In this document: positions 1 through 9,896 of the stretch, piece after piece
How the letters are laid out: each line of letters begins with the position of its first letter
Numbering within the stretch: position 1 is the first letter of the stretch
Assembly: GCF_004786035.1 (NCBI RefSeq)
Contig: NZ_CP035088.1
Coordinates: 1,152,001 to 1,216,000 of the forward strand
DNA: 64,000 nucleotides
Direction: 5' to 3'
Source of the DNA: Pseudomonas viciae
Lineage (GTDB): Bacteria; Pseudomonadota; Gammaproteobacteria; Pseudomonadales; Pseudomonadaceae
Program-made: the position numbers and the translations under genes
The notes under the pieces: model-generated
Told to the model about the DNA's origin: nothing
The model's input: the letters and a program-made list of their open reading frames with translations, nothing else
Database searches by the model: none

Positions 1-459
1 GCACGCAAACGGGCCAATCGAAAAGCCGGAGATGACAAGGTTGATTATCGCGAAGCCTATTTTAATCAAAAAATATGTAACGAGCGCGGATACAAGCTTT
101 TAGACCGAGAGCTCACCGCTATTCGCGCATTAGACAAAAAAAGGAGGGATTATAAAGTTGAAGTGGCTGACCTTTACTACAAGGGTGAGATAGTGTCCGT
201 AAAAATCTCAAAGAAAAAGCCTGAGCTAATTTACAATATTGAGCAGTCGAAAGACTCCATAACCCTTATTAAAAACGGCGCGATAAAATTTCGTAAAAGG
301 CTTACTTCGGCAGCGCTTTGGTTTGTCTTCGAGGAGAATGTTAAAACCATCACGGATGTAAACTCCATTCAGTTTCTATTAGCTGTCGAAGCCTGGAGGA
401 AGCTAGTGGTCGGATACGCGCTCAAGCCGAAAATTTACATATCGCGCCACATAAAATAA
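1..459 (+). CDS. C-terminal part of a DUF6119/TIGR04141-like protein (5' end outside window)
   Basis: The frame is open from the first base, so this is the last 152 residues of a longer protein. An in-frame GTG at 163 could be mistaken for a start, but the upstream codons read as protein. The order 'EAYFN', then 'KLLDREL', then 'VEVADLYYKGEIVSVK' resembles what I recall of the C-terminal region of the DUF6119 (TIGR04141, 'sporadically distributed') family: a YN motif, a LLD motif, then an E-x-x-DL segment followed by a VK segment. That family is found in defence islands and its activity is unclear. The base composition is AT-rich, unlike the housekeeping genes further right. It is convergent with the retron. 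The family call is an inference from motif order. Confidence 0.5.
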   Translation, partial: ARKRANRKAGDDKVDYREAYFNQKICNERGYKLLDRELTAIRALDKKRRDYKVEVADLYYKGEIVSVKISKKKPELIYNIEQSKDSITLIKNGAIKFRKRLTSAALWFVFEENVKTITDVNSIQFLLAVEAWRKLVVGYALKPKIYISRHIK

Positions 460-754
460 AGATCGAAAGGGGTGGATTTGTTTAGGCAGAGAAGCTGTCC
501 CCATTATTGAATGCAGGCGCTCAGCCAAGATGCGGCTACCGATCAATAGCTGCTTGTCACGGGCCGTTTTTAGCTTCTAGTCGAGCAGGCAGAATTTTTT
601 GCAAATTAAACTAAAGACATACCTATAGCAGTTTTATAAAGCTGATTGTTCTTCATGTTTTATCCTCGTTAGGGAGATTTAATGTGAAAAAACGGGTGGT
701 TTTTTTTGTTGAAATTAAGTCCACTCCGTTCGTTCTCACATACAAGCGATTCGC

Positions 755-1702
755 TTATTTTTTTCCTCTTTGTCTGAGCAAATCCGAGATTAGCCGGCCT
801 GTATATTTGCCTCTCATTTTTGCAACAAATAGTGGCTCAATGTCTTGGGCGAAACCCATCAATCCTTGAAGGTGGAGAATTGATTTTTCATCTAGTTCAT
901 GATGGGCGTAACGATGAATCATCGCGCTAATCAATCTTTTTCTATCGCGCCCCAAAGAGACCTCGTTATCATTGGATATGATTAGTCCAGTGATACGGCG
1001 CTGTTTTTTCTTTGAAGCGTAGACTGTTTTTTCAGAGTTGATATGAAGGCGTGGATAAGGAATGCTTTCAAGCGTTTCCAAGATAAATTTCTCAATCTCA
1101 GATGTCGCGCCTTTATCGTTTGTGGAGAATGTAAGATCATCCGCATAACGAGAGTACACTATGTTGCGCTCTAGGCTCCAGGATTCCACTGCAAGATCAA
1201 AATAATACATTATCGAATTAGACAGGATTGGAGAACTAGGCGCTCCAATGCTGAGGGCAAGTCGAGCTGTTGCTCGATCTCTAATACAGCTCACTCTTGC
1301 AATATCCTTTATGCTTTGCACTGATAGCTTTCCGCAAAGCACGTAGGAAAGGTGATTCACTAGGTCTGATTCGGTTATAGATCCAAAAAAATTGGAAAAG
1401 TCGAATTTGGCTATATAACTGTTTTGCTTGTGCCGTTCTGCATTTGCTTTGATGCTTGAGCCTTGCCTGTAGGCTGCAGCGCATTCGTGCACAGGTAACT
1501 GAGAGAACCAACTATTAACAAGTAAATTTTGTATTACTTTAGTCTCTTTTGCCGGCTGTGCGATAGGCCTCATTCCACCAGATTTTTTTGGTATGAAGTA
1601 TCTTTTGTAAGCATAAGGCGCCCTTACAATCAGTCGGGCCACATCATGTTCAGACAAAGACAACATCTCTGACATATGTTTGCGAAAGTCATATAGGCTC
1701 AT
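755..1702 (-). CDS. Retron-type reverse transcriptase
   Basis: A 315-residue reverse transcriptase that would copy the msd part of the retron RNA into msDNA. The retron-specific NAxxH motif is present (N87-A-E-R-H91). The first catalytic Asp is in 'FDFSNFFGSI' (D101), the active-site box is 'SRYADDLTFS' (Y186-A-D-D189), and motif 7 reads 'RRITGL' (237-239), close to the VTG of retrons. No maturase or endonuclease domain follows, which argues against a group II intron. The start ATG overlaps the effector stop by 4 bases (ATGA), so the two are translationally coupled. AT-rich codon use suggests acquisition by transfer. Retron identity is strongly supported by the RNA and effector upstream. Confidence 0.92.
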   Translation of the reverse strand: MSLYDFRKHMSEMLSLSEHDVARLIVRAPYAYKRYFIPKKSGGMRPIAQPAKETKVIQNLLVNSWFSQLPVHECAAAYRQGSSIKANAERHKQNSYIAKFDFSNFFGSITESDLVNHLSYVLCGKLSVQSIKDIARVSCIRDRATARLALSIGAPSSPILSNSIMYYFDLAVESWSLERNIVYSRYADDLTFSTNDKGATSEIEKFILETLESIPYPRLHINSEKTVYASKKKQRRITGLIISNDNEVSLGRDRKRLISAMIHRYAHHELDEKSILHLQGLMGFAQDIEPLFVAKMRGKYTGRLISDLLRQRGKK

Positions 1703-2646
1703 TTTGGGCCCCCCAGTTTCGCACGGTCAATTGCTCTGGTGCGGTTGCGCTCCGTTCCTGTGATCCTGTAATAATCTACGCACTCAACACGCGAGCGTAG
1801 CGGGTCAACAGCGATGCCTGATTTCAGGATGAGGCGGAGGGTATGAAAAGTATCGTCATCACAGGCGTAAAATGTTGAATCGCTGTATTCGATTTTTCTA
1901 ATAAGTCTAAATTCCTGAAGAAGAAAGAGTTTTCGCCTCAAATCGTCCCTATGTACCTCTCGGCCTAAGGCTTTGATTGAGTCAATCAACTCTTTCTCTT
2001 TTAATGCGACGAATAGCTTGAGTAGCTCGTAAATTAATACAATAAGATGAATGTTGTTGTTTACGTTAAATGATTGGGTTTTTTGAAGTTCCATTATTTC
2101 GCTGGAGATATCTTCAAGGACGTCGGTTACAACGTCTTCAGGTATGTCGCTTGGAAATTTTGGACTCCAAGGGTATACCTTCACCCCGCTACCATGCTTT
2201 TCTTTAATGTGGCGTAAAATGCCTAAGTTAATGAAGGAGCTAGCGCCTGCATACTCTTCGGGAACAAAGACAATTAGTTTTTTATTGAAGTCTGGCAGTT
2301 GCGAAAATGCACCCAGCTCTGCAATCGCACCTTCACTTTCAACGGCGATTGCTACCAATGAGCAAACACTTCCAAGATCCGCCTCGAAGTCCATCAAGTT
2401 TCTGAAGACGCCATCTTCGTGCCAAGACTTGATTTCCTCTGGGCGAAATATATGGGGGGACGTAGCCATCTGAAGTGCTTTGCGCTTCACTGCGTCACGG
2501 AGGGACCTGATCGGTGGGTCGTCGGCGTCCGCATGTTCCTTTTCTGGAACGAATCCCCCGCAAAGTAAAACGATAGGATTTTTTGAGAAATGAACCTTGC
2601 TTTGTTCAAGATCAACGTCAGCAAGAATTCTTTGTCGCGGGTCCAT
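1699..2646 (-). CDS. Retron effector: nucleoside deoxyribosyltransferase-like domain plus C-terminal helical/DNA-binding region
   Basis: A 315-residue protein between the msr-msd RNA and the reverse transcriptase, the gene order of type II-A retrons (Ec86/St85 group). Residues 20-135 look like the NDT-like fold. 'IVLLCGGFVP' is at 25-34, and the active-site-like 'ESEGAIAELGAF' is at 103-114, including the Glu-x-Gly and Glu-Leu-Gly pattern of the family. Residues 190-280 are helical and may form the winged-helix part. In characterised systems this protein is the toxin, held inactive by RT-msDNA and released on phage attack. I use the ATG at 2646. A TTG 21 bases upstream is open, but it lies inside the a2 repeat. 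The actual activity here is not known. Confidence 0.85.
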   Translation of the reverse strand: MDPRQRILADVDLEQSKVHFSKNPIVLLCGGFVPEKEHADADDPPIRSLRDAVKRKALQMATSPHIFRPEEIKSWHEDGVFRNLMDFEADLGSVCSLVAIAVESEGAIAELGAFSQLPDFNKKLIVFVPEEYAGASSFINLGILRHIKEKHGSGVKVYPWSPKFPSDIPEDVVTDVLEDISSEIMELQKTQSFNVNNNIHLIVLIYELLKLFVALKEKELIDSIKALGREVHRDDLRRKLFLLQEFRLIRKIEYSDSTFYACDDDTFHTLRLILKSGIAVDPLRSRVECVDYYRITGTERNRTRAIDRAKLGGPK

Positions 2647-2656
2647 GCGATGGGGG

Positions 2657-2825
2657 CTCTTTACCAAGAATCAGCCGCAGACAAGATCTGTGGACCGGAG
2701 TGAGCGAAGCGAGCGTAGGGCCGCAGATCTTGTCTGCGGAATAAAACAACGCAATGCAATTGAGTCTGGCGAACCGCCTGACTAAGCCATTGACGGAAAC
2801 CGTCTAGCTATAAACGCGTAAAGAG
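2657..2825 (-). ncRNA. Retron msr-msd RNA
   Basis: Read on the - strand, the 5' a1 repeat CTCTTTAC (2825-2818) is exactly complementary to a2 GTAAAGAG (2664-2657). After a1 comes TAGC, with a candidate branch G at 2808. Two short msr hairpins follow: GACGG-TTT-CCGTC (2804-2792) and GGCG-GTT-CGCC (2778-2768). The msd is a perfect 16-bp stem (2739-2724 with 2690-2675) around a 33-nt loop, and the stem can grow by three more pairs, one of them G-T. This order matches the known retron plan, and an excellent promoter sits immediately upstream. Ends are set by a1/a2. The branch G and msDNA 3' end are inferred. Confidence 0.88.
2675..2739 (-). repeat. Perfect 16-bp inverted repeat forming the msd stem
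   Basis: CCGCAGACAAGATCTG at 2675-2690 is the exact reverse complement of the bases at 2724-2739. The 33-base loop contains a GAGCGAAGCGAGC run. No T-tract follows on the - strand, so it is not a terminator. It is best read as the long hairpin of the retron msDNA. Confidence 0.9.
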
Positions 2826-2831
2826 ATGGCG

Positions 2832-2860
2832 AATCTAGATCAGAGTGCCATCACTGTCAA
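2832..2860 (-). promoter_or_regulatory. Sigma70-type promoter of the retron
   Basis: On the - strand there is a perfect -35 TTGACA (2860-2855), a 17-base spacer and a -10 TAGATT (2837-2832). Transcription would start about seven bases on, at the a1 repeat, so promoter and RNA boundaries agree. One transcript could carry the RNA, effector and reverse transcriptase. Confidence 0.8.
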
Positions 2861-3079
2861 CGTTTCGCTTAACTTGGAGGGGAATTTAAGGCGGCATGCT
2901 TGGGAAAACGCTTGCGGAGTAGCAGTTGGCGAATCAGAGGAAGCGGTTTTGACTACCAGCGGCAAGCTTCGGACTGCTTGTGAAGGTTTTCGTAATTGCC
3001 GGCCACCGCAATGTCATACGTTTCTTTCATGGCATCTTTAGCTCGCATTTTAGCCATGACTGACGCTTGCGACCTCACT

Positions 3080-3484
3080 TCAGCTTTTGAAATCCGACAA
3101 AACAAACGAAGTACAGTTTGTAAGATAAACCTCAACCTTCTCCAGCGACGGCATCACCTCGCTACACGACTCGGTGCGCTCCCCGTCAGCCTCCCGAATC
3201 AAGCTAACGGTATACCCGCCCTCAACCCGCCGTAGGAGGCCAACATATTTAACCGCACGACCCTCTTCGTCACTAAACGACGTAGCGACGAGATCCTTCT
3301 CCGGCAAGGCCTGCTCCGTTCGCGCCATCAGCGCCTTACGCTTCGCAGCGTAATCCTTCGCGGCGATCGCGCCGACAATCGCGGCGGCGATCCAGAAGAG
3401 CATTTCCAGATTGCTCACCATCCGCCGTTTCGCTTCATGGGTTTCGGTCAGCCAACTGCCTATCGCTGTGATGATGTCGTCCAT
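3080..3484 (-). CDS. Hypothetical small membrane protein
   Basis: A 134-residue protein I do not recognise. A hydrophobic segment at about residues 27-43 ('MLFWIAAAIVGAIAA') is followed by basic residues ('KRKALMAR'), then a soluble tail rich in Glu. An ATG start has GAAGG six bases upstream. A second gene on the same strand begins about 430 bases upstream, separated by a palindromic repeat. It sits between the retron and the tRNA-Leu gene and may belong to the same accessory block. No function is proposed. Confidence 0.55.
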   Translation of the reverse strand: MDDIITAIGSWLTETHEAKRRMVSNLEMLFWIAAAIVGAIAAKDYAAKRKALMARTEQALPEKDLVATSFSDEEGRAVKYVGLLRRVEGGYTVSLIREADGERTESCSEVMPSLEKVEVYLTNCTSFVLSDFKS

Positions 3485-3525
3485 GGATTGCCTTCGTAGG
3501 AGCGTGTCTTGCCTGTTAAGTCTGC

Positions 3526-3575
3526 AACGCGGAGCGTCGCGGGATGCGTTACCACGCGGAGCGTGGGAACGAGCG
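3526..3575. repeat. Palindromic intergenic repeat (CGCGGAGCG type)
   Basis: Two copies of ACGCGGAGCGT-like sequence flank GGGATGCGTTACC. This resembles the CCACGCGGAGCGTGGGAACG short repeats scattered between Pseudomonas genes. It lies between two unknown genes and has no coding content. Confidence 0.5.
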
Positions 3576-3582
3576 CTGCGGG

Positions 3583-3912
3583 TTATAGAATATCTTTCAC
3601 ATAACCGTTAAGCGCGATGAGCGGAGCGTAAAGATCATCCATTTTCTGCACTGCGTTGAAATCCGCAGCCAAACGATGCAGCTCTCGGCCCAGCACTGTA
3701 TCCACCCCACCAATCGCCCCCAACGCTAAATCCAGGCATCTACCGATTTCGCCCTGAATCCCAGCCATATCGCCCCGCCGTATCAACAGCTCAAAAACCT
3801 CACGGTCGCAACTGCCCATCAATGGATCATCCCGCAGAATCGGGCTGTGACCTTCCGTCTCATAAGCCAGCTTGAGCGAGTAGAGAGCAACCGTTTCCAG
3901 CAGCAATTCCAT
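3583..3912 (-). CDS. Hypothetical protein
   Basis: A 109-residue acidic, mostly helical protein with no signal peptide or membrane segment ('LLLETVALYSLKLAYE' at the N-terminus, 'FELLIRRGDMAGIQGEI' mid-protein). I do not recognise the family. The ATG at 3912 has AAGGA eight bases upstream. It is on the strand of the other unknown gene and the retron, 100 bases from the former. The size and lack of motifs would fit an immunity or accessory protein, but nothing in the sequence shows that. Confidence 0.55.
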   Translation of the reverse strand: MELLLETVALYSLKLAYETEGHSPILRDDPLMGSCDREVFELLIRRGDMAGIQGEIGRCLDLALGAIGGVDTVLGRELHRLAADFNAVQKMDDLYAPLIALNGYVKDIL

Positions 3913-4130
3913 GGGGTGAAATCCTTAGTGACTGGGTGAGGAGGGTATGGTGAAGCTGGGTTGGTGGTTCATGGCTTGGGAGGCGGATTGGGACCACCCT
4001 CGGGTGTGTGGAGGCCATCGGTAAATGGGGGCCGCTTCGCGCCCCAGCGGGGATAAATCCCCTCGCCACAAATGGATCACCCTCAGATGAGATCTGCTTT
4101 GCTCGCGGCCAACCCACTTTCCTACAGACG

Positions 4131-4164
4131 AAAAAAAAGACCTTGAATTTCAAGGTCTTTCTTT
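4131..4164 (-). terminator. Rho-independent terminator of tRNA-Leu
   Basis: On the - strand, AAAGACCTTGAA and TTCAAGGTCTTT form a hairpin followed by a run of T, five bases past the tRNA CCA end. Confidence 0.85.
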
Positions 4165-4168
4165 AAGA

Positions 4169-4253
4169 TGGTGCCCCGAGGGAGACTCGAACTCCCACTC
4201 CTTTCGAAAACGGATTTTGAATCCGCCGCGTCTACCAATTCCGCCATCAGGGC
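4169..4253 (-). tRNA. tRNA-Leu(CAA)
   Basis: An 85-base cloverleaf with encoded CCA. The acceptor stem is GCCCTGA/TCGGGGC, and the D-arm is GGCGGAATTGGTAGACGC. The anticodon stem is GCGGA/TCCGT around TTCAAAA (anticodon CAA). A long class II variable arm precedes the TTCGAGT T-loop. Its 3' end faces the AT-rich retron/DUF6119 block, a typical position for inserted elements, but I saw no second copy of the tRNA 3' end in the window. Confidence 0.96.
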
Positions 4254-4266
4254 TCAATGGCGGCGA

Positions 4267-4295
4267 AGTATAGAGAGGTGACTACCGTTGGTCAA
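4267..4295 (-). promoter_or_regulatory. Promoter of tRNA-Leu
   Basis: On the - strand, TTGACC (4295-4290), a 17-base spacer and TATACT (4272-4267) lie 14 bases before the mature tRNA start. The match to sigma70 consensus is close. Confidence 0.8.
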
Positions 4296-4361
4296 TCACG
4301 TTTCATGGTGAATTTTTGATATTTCCGATAGACTTTCCGGCCCTGCTAGACGAACCCCATC

Positions 4362-6541
<2,180 letters not shown>

Positions 6542-6584
6542 GTTTTCCGATCCTAAGATTCAATACTTGCAACTGGAGTGCTAA

Positions 6585-6923
6585 ATGAGCTTTTTTATCT
6601 CTAATGCCATGGCTGACGCGGCTGCACCTGCTGCTGCCGGCCCTATGGGTGGCGGTTTCGAGTGGATTTTCCTGGTCGGCTTCCTGGTGATTTTCTACCT
6701 GATGATCTGGCGTCCACAGGCCAAGCGCGCCAAAGAGCAGAAAAACCTGCTCAGCAGCCTGCAAAAGGGCGATGAAGTGGTCACCACCGGCGGCATCGCT
6801 GGCAAGATCACCAAAGTGGCTGATGACTTCGTGGTACTGGAAGTGTCCGACACTGTTGAAATGAAGTTCCAGAAGGGCGCAATCGCGGCCACGCTGCCAA
6901 AAGGCACGCTGAAAGCGATCTAA
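6585..6923 (+). CDS. yajC: Sec translocase accessory protein YajC
   Basis: A 112-residue inner-membrane protein that associates with SecDF. A Gly/Ala-rich N-terminus leads to one membrane helix ('FEWIFLVGFLVIFYLMIW', about 25-43), then 'RPQAKRAKEQKNL' and the conserved 'GDEVVTTGGIAGKI' with a small beta domain. It sits between tgt and secD in the usual order, so it is probably co-transcribed with them. Confidence 0.96.
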   Translation: MSFFISNAMADAAAPAAAGPMGGGFEWIFLVGFLVIFYLMIWRPQAKRAKEQKNLLSSLQKGDEVVTTGGIAGKITKVADDFVVLEVSDTVEMKFQKGAIAATLPKGTLKAI

Positions 6924-6986
6924 GTAACAACTTCTATTCAATCGACGGGGCGCGCAAGGCGCCCCGCGTCATAAGCGGGCGGCGTG

Positions 6987-8855
6987 ATGCTGAACAAATA
7001 CCCTCTGTGGAAATATGTACTGATCCTGGCGGTGCTGGTGGTCGGTGTGATTTATTCCGCTCCCAATCTCTACCCGGATGACCCGGCCATTCAGGTCAGT
7101 GGCGCAAGCACTGCCTTGCAGGTCACTCAGGCCGATCTGGACCGTGCGAGCGCAGCGCTCAAGGCTTCCGGTATCGACGTCAAGGCCGCGACCGTTGCCG
7201 AAGGTGGCAAGGGCGGTCTGTTGCGTCTGACCAAGGCTGAAGACCAACTGCCGGCCAAGGACGTGGTACGCAAGGCGATGGGCGATGATTACGTCGTGGC
7301 CCTGAACTTGGCCCAGACTACCCCGCAATGGCTGCGCAACCTCGGCGCGCATCCGATGAAGCTGGGTCTGGACTTGTCCGGTGGTGTGCACTTCCTGCTG
7401 GAAGTGGACATGGAAAAAGCCCTCGACGCACGCCTGAAAGTCTACGAAGGCGACGTCAAGAGCTTGCTTCGCAAAGAGCGTCTGCGCTATCGCAGCCTGC
7501 CGCAGCTCGACGGTGCCATTCAGCTGGGCTTCAGCGATGAAGATACCCGCGAGCAGGCCCGTGCGCTGATCCGCAAGAACTTCAACGATTTCGACATTGT
7601 GCCGGCCGACCTCAATGGTCAGGCGGTGCTGCGTCTGGCGATGACCCCGGCCAAGCTGGCGGAAATCCGCGAATACTCCATCAAGCAGAACTTGACCACG
7701 GTGCGTAACCGCGTCAACGAGCTGGGTGTGGCCGAGCCGATCGTGCAGCGCCAGGGCGCCAACCGCATCGTGGTTGAGCTGCCGGGCGTGCAGGACACCG
7801 CGGAAGCCAAGCGTATCCTCGGCAAGACCGCCAACCTGGAATTCCGCCTCGCGGCTGAGCCGGGTGCTTCCAAGGCCACTTCCGAGAGCTTCGAGTTCCG
7901 TGAAGGCGGTCGTCCGTCGGCGCAGATCGAGCGTGGCCTGATCATCACCGGTGACCAGGTGACCGACGCCCAGGCGGGCTTCGATGAGCAGGGTCGTCCG
8001 CAGGTGAACATTCGCCTCGACGGCCACGGCGGCGAACTGATGAGCCGCGCCACGCGCAGCAACGTCGGTCGCAGCATGGCGGTGATCTTCATCGAGCAGA
8101 AGCCGACGACTACTTACACCAAGCAAGTGGTCAACGGCGTCGAGAAAGACGTCGCAGTGCAGACCTTCAAGGAAGAGAAAAAGATCATCAGCCTGGCGAC
8201 CATCCAGTCGCCACTGGGCAGCCAGTTCCGCATCACCGGCCTGAACGGCCAGGGTGAATCCTCGGAACTGGCCCTGTTGCTGCGTGCCGGTGGTCTGGCC
8301 GCGCCGATGTACTTCGCCGAAGAGCGCACCATTGGCCCGAGCCTGGGTGCCGACAACATCACCAAGGGTATCGATGCATCGCTGTGGGGCATGTTGTTTG
8401 TCTCGCTGTTCATCATCGCCATCTACCGCTTCTTCGGCATCATCGCCACCGTCGCGCTGGCGGTGAACATGGTGATGCTGCTGGCCCTGATGTCGCTGCT
8501 GGGTGCCACGCTGACCCTGCCGGGTATCGCCGGTATCGTGTTGACCATGGGTATGGCGGTGGACGCCAACGTGCTGATCTTCTCGCGGATACGTGAAGAG
8601 ATCGCCGCGGGCATGTCGATTCAACGGGCAATCAACGAAGGCTTCGGCCGGGCATTCACCGCGATTCTCGACGCCAACCTGACCACGTTGCTGGTGGGCG
8701 GGATTCTCTTCGCCATGGGCACCGGCCCGGTCAAGGGCTTCGCAGTGACCATGTCCCTCGGGATCTTTACCTCGATGTTCACAGCCATCATGGTGACCCG
8801 CGCAATGGTCAACCTGATCTTTGGTGGTCGTGACTTCAAGAAGTTGTGGATTTAA
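6987..8855 (+). CDS. secD: Protein translocase subunit SecD
   Basis: Uses the proton gradient with SecF to pull exported proteins across the inner membrane. The protein is 622 residues. It has an N-terminal membrane helix ('YVLILAVLVVGVIYSA'), a large periplasmic region with 'GLDLSGGVHFLLEVD' near 120-135, then five C-terminal helices with 'GIVLTMGMAVDANVLIFSRIREE' split across helix and loop. A GTG three bases upstream also fits. I chose the ATG, which gives 'MLNKYPLWKY'. It is followed nine bases later by secF. Confidence 0.97.
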   Translation: MLNKYPLWKYVLILAVLVVGVIYSAPNLYPDDPAIQVSGASTALQVTQADLDRASAALKASGIDVKAATVAEGGKGGLLRLTKAEDQLPAKDVVRKAMGDDYVVALNLAQTTPQWLRNLGAHPMKLGLDLSGGVHFLLEVDMEKALDARLKVYEGDVKSLLRKERLRYRSLPQLDGAIQLGFSDEDTREQARALIRKNFNDFDIVPADLNGQAVLRLAMTPAKLAEIREYSIKQNLTTVRNRVNELGVAEPIVQRQGANRIVVELPGVQDTAEAKRILGKTANLEFRLAAEPGASKATSESFEFREGGRPSAQIERGLIITGDQVTDAQAGFDEQGRPQVNIRLDGHGGELMSRATRSNVGRSMAVIFIEQKPTTTYTKQVVNGVEKDVAVQTFKEEKKIISLATIQSPLGSQFRITGLNGQGESSELALLLRAGGLAAPMYFAEERTIGPSLGADNITKGIDASLWGMLFVSLFIIAIYRFFGIIATVALAVNMVMLLALMSLLGATLTLPGIAGIVLTMGMAVDANVLIFSRIREEIAAGMSIQRAINEGFGRAFTAILDANLTTLLVGGILFAMGTGPVKGFAVTMSLGIFTSMFTAIMVTRAMVNLIFGGRDFKKLWI

Positions 8856-8864
8856 GGGGCTGCC

Positions 8865-9779
8865 ATGTTACGTACTATCAACTTCATGGGCGTTCGCAAC
8901 GTTGCGTTCGGCGTCACATTGTTCCTTACCCTTCTGGCGTTGTTCAGCTGGGGCACCAAGGGCCTGAACTACGGCCTGGACTTCACCGGCGGTACGCTCA
9001 TCGAGCTGACCTACGAGCGCCCGGCCGACGTTACCAAGGTGCGCGAGCAACTGGCGAGTTCGGGCTACAGCGATGCCATCGTGCAGAGCTTTGGCGCGAC
9101 CACCGACCTGCTGGTGCGCATGCCGGGTGAAGACCCGCAGCTGGGCCATCAGGTGGCCGAAGCCTTGCAGAAGGCTGGCGGCGACAACCCGGCCCAGGTC
9201 AAGCGCGTCGAGTTCGTCGGCCCGCAAGTGGGTGAAGAGCTGCGCGACCAGGGTGGCCTCGGCATGTTGATGGCGCTGGGCGGGATCCTGATCTACCTGG
9301 CCTTCCGCTTTCAGTGGAAGTTCGCGGTGGGCGCGATTGTCTCGCTGATCCACGACGTGATCGTGACCGTGGGCATCCTGTCGTTCTTCCAGATCACCTT
9401 CGACTTGACGGTGCTGGCGGCGGTGTTGGCGATCATTGGTTACTCGCTCAACGACACCATCGTGGTGTTCGACCGGGTGCGTGAGAACTTCCGTGTGCTG
9501 CGCAAGGCGTCCTTGATCGAGAACATCAACATCTCGACCACCCAGACGCTGCTGCGGACCATGGCGACGTCGATCTCCACCTTGCTGGCGATTGCCGCGC
9601 TGCTGATCTTTGGTGGCGACAACCTGTTCGGTTTCTCCATCGCGCTGTTCATCGGTGTGTTGGCGGGTACTTACTCGTCGATCTACATCGCCAACGTGGT
9701 GCTGATCTGGCTGAACCTGAGCACCGAGGATCTGATTCCTCCGGCGGCCACTGAGACGGAAGTCGACGACCGCCCGTAA
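8865..9779 (+). CDS. secF: Protein translocase subunit SecF
   Basis: Partner of SecD in the RND-like SecDF complex. The protein is 304 residues. It has the short N-terminal helix, 'GLNYGLDFTGGTLIEL' near residue 35, a periplasmic domain, and membrane helices with 'IIGYSLNDTIVVFDRVREN' near 185-205. The operon queA-tgt-yajC-secD-secF ends in a clear terminator 30 bases downstream. Confidence 0.97.
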   Translation: MLRTINFMGVRNVAFGVTLFLTLLALFSWGTKGLNYGLDFTGGTLIELTYERPADVTKVREQLASSGYSDAIVQSFGATTDLLVRMPGEDPQLGHQVAEALQKAGGDNPAQVKRVEFVGPQVGEELRDQGGLGMLMALGGILIYLAFRFQWKFAVGAIVSLIHDVIVTVGILSFFQITFDLTVLAAVLAIIGYSLNDTIVVFDRVRENFRVLRKASLIENINISTTQTLLRTMATSISTLLAIAALLIFGGDNLFGFSIALFIGVLAGTYSSIYIANVVLIWLNLSTEDLIPPAATETEVDDRP

Positions 9780-9808
9780 GGCTCGTTGCTCCATCCGTCA
9801 CGGCTGAA

Positions 9809-9839
9809 AAGGCGCGAGTTGAACTCGCGCCTTTTTTTA
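9809..9839 (+). terminator. Terminator after secF
   Basis: AGGCGCGAGTT and AACTCGCGCCT form an 11-bp stem followed by seven T residues. Confidence 0.92.
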
Positions 9840-9896
9840 TGCTCCAAGGCTGGGAGAAGCGCGGATTAATCCGCTTGTGATGGTCAGGAGGTTCAA

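Noticed and set aside
460..754. Possible gene or mobile-element remnant between the DUF6119-like end and the RT
   Set aside because: The stretch is AT-rich with no frame of coding character. An A-run/T-run hairpin near 686-706 could be a weak terminator for the RT, but I cannot support more.
2826..3041. A 71-codon + strand frame beginning beside the a1 repeat
   Set aside because: It lies over the retron promoter, has no ribosome site and no family-like sequence.
2953..3135. A 60-codon - strand frame overlapping the end of the 3080-3484 gene
   Set aside because: It starts at TTG with a purine stretch too close to act as ribosome site, overlaps another gene by 55 bases and has no recognisable family. 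It could be a real small gene from an internal ATG, but I cannot support it.
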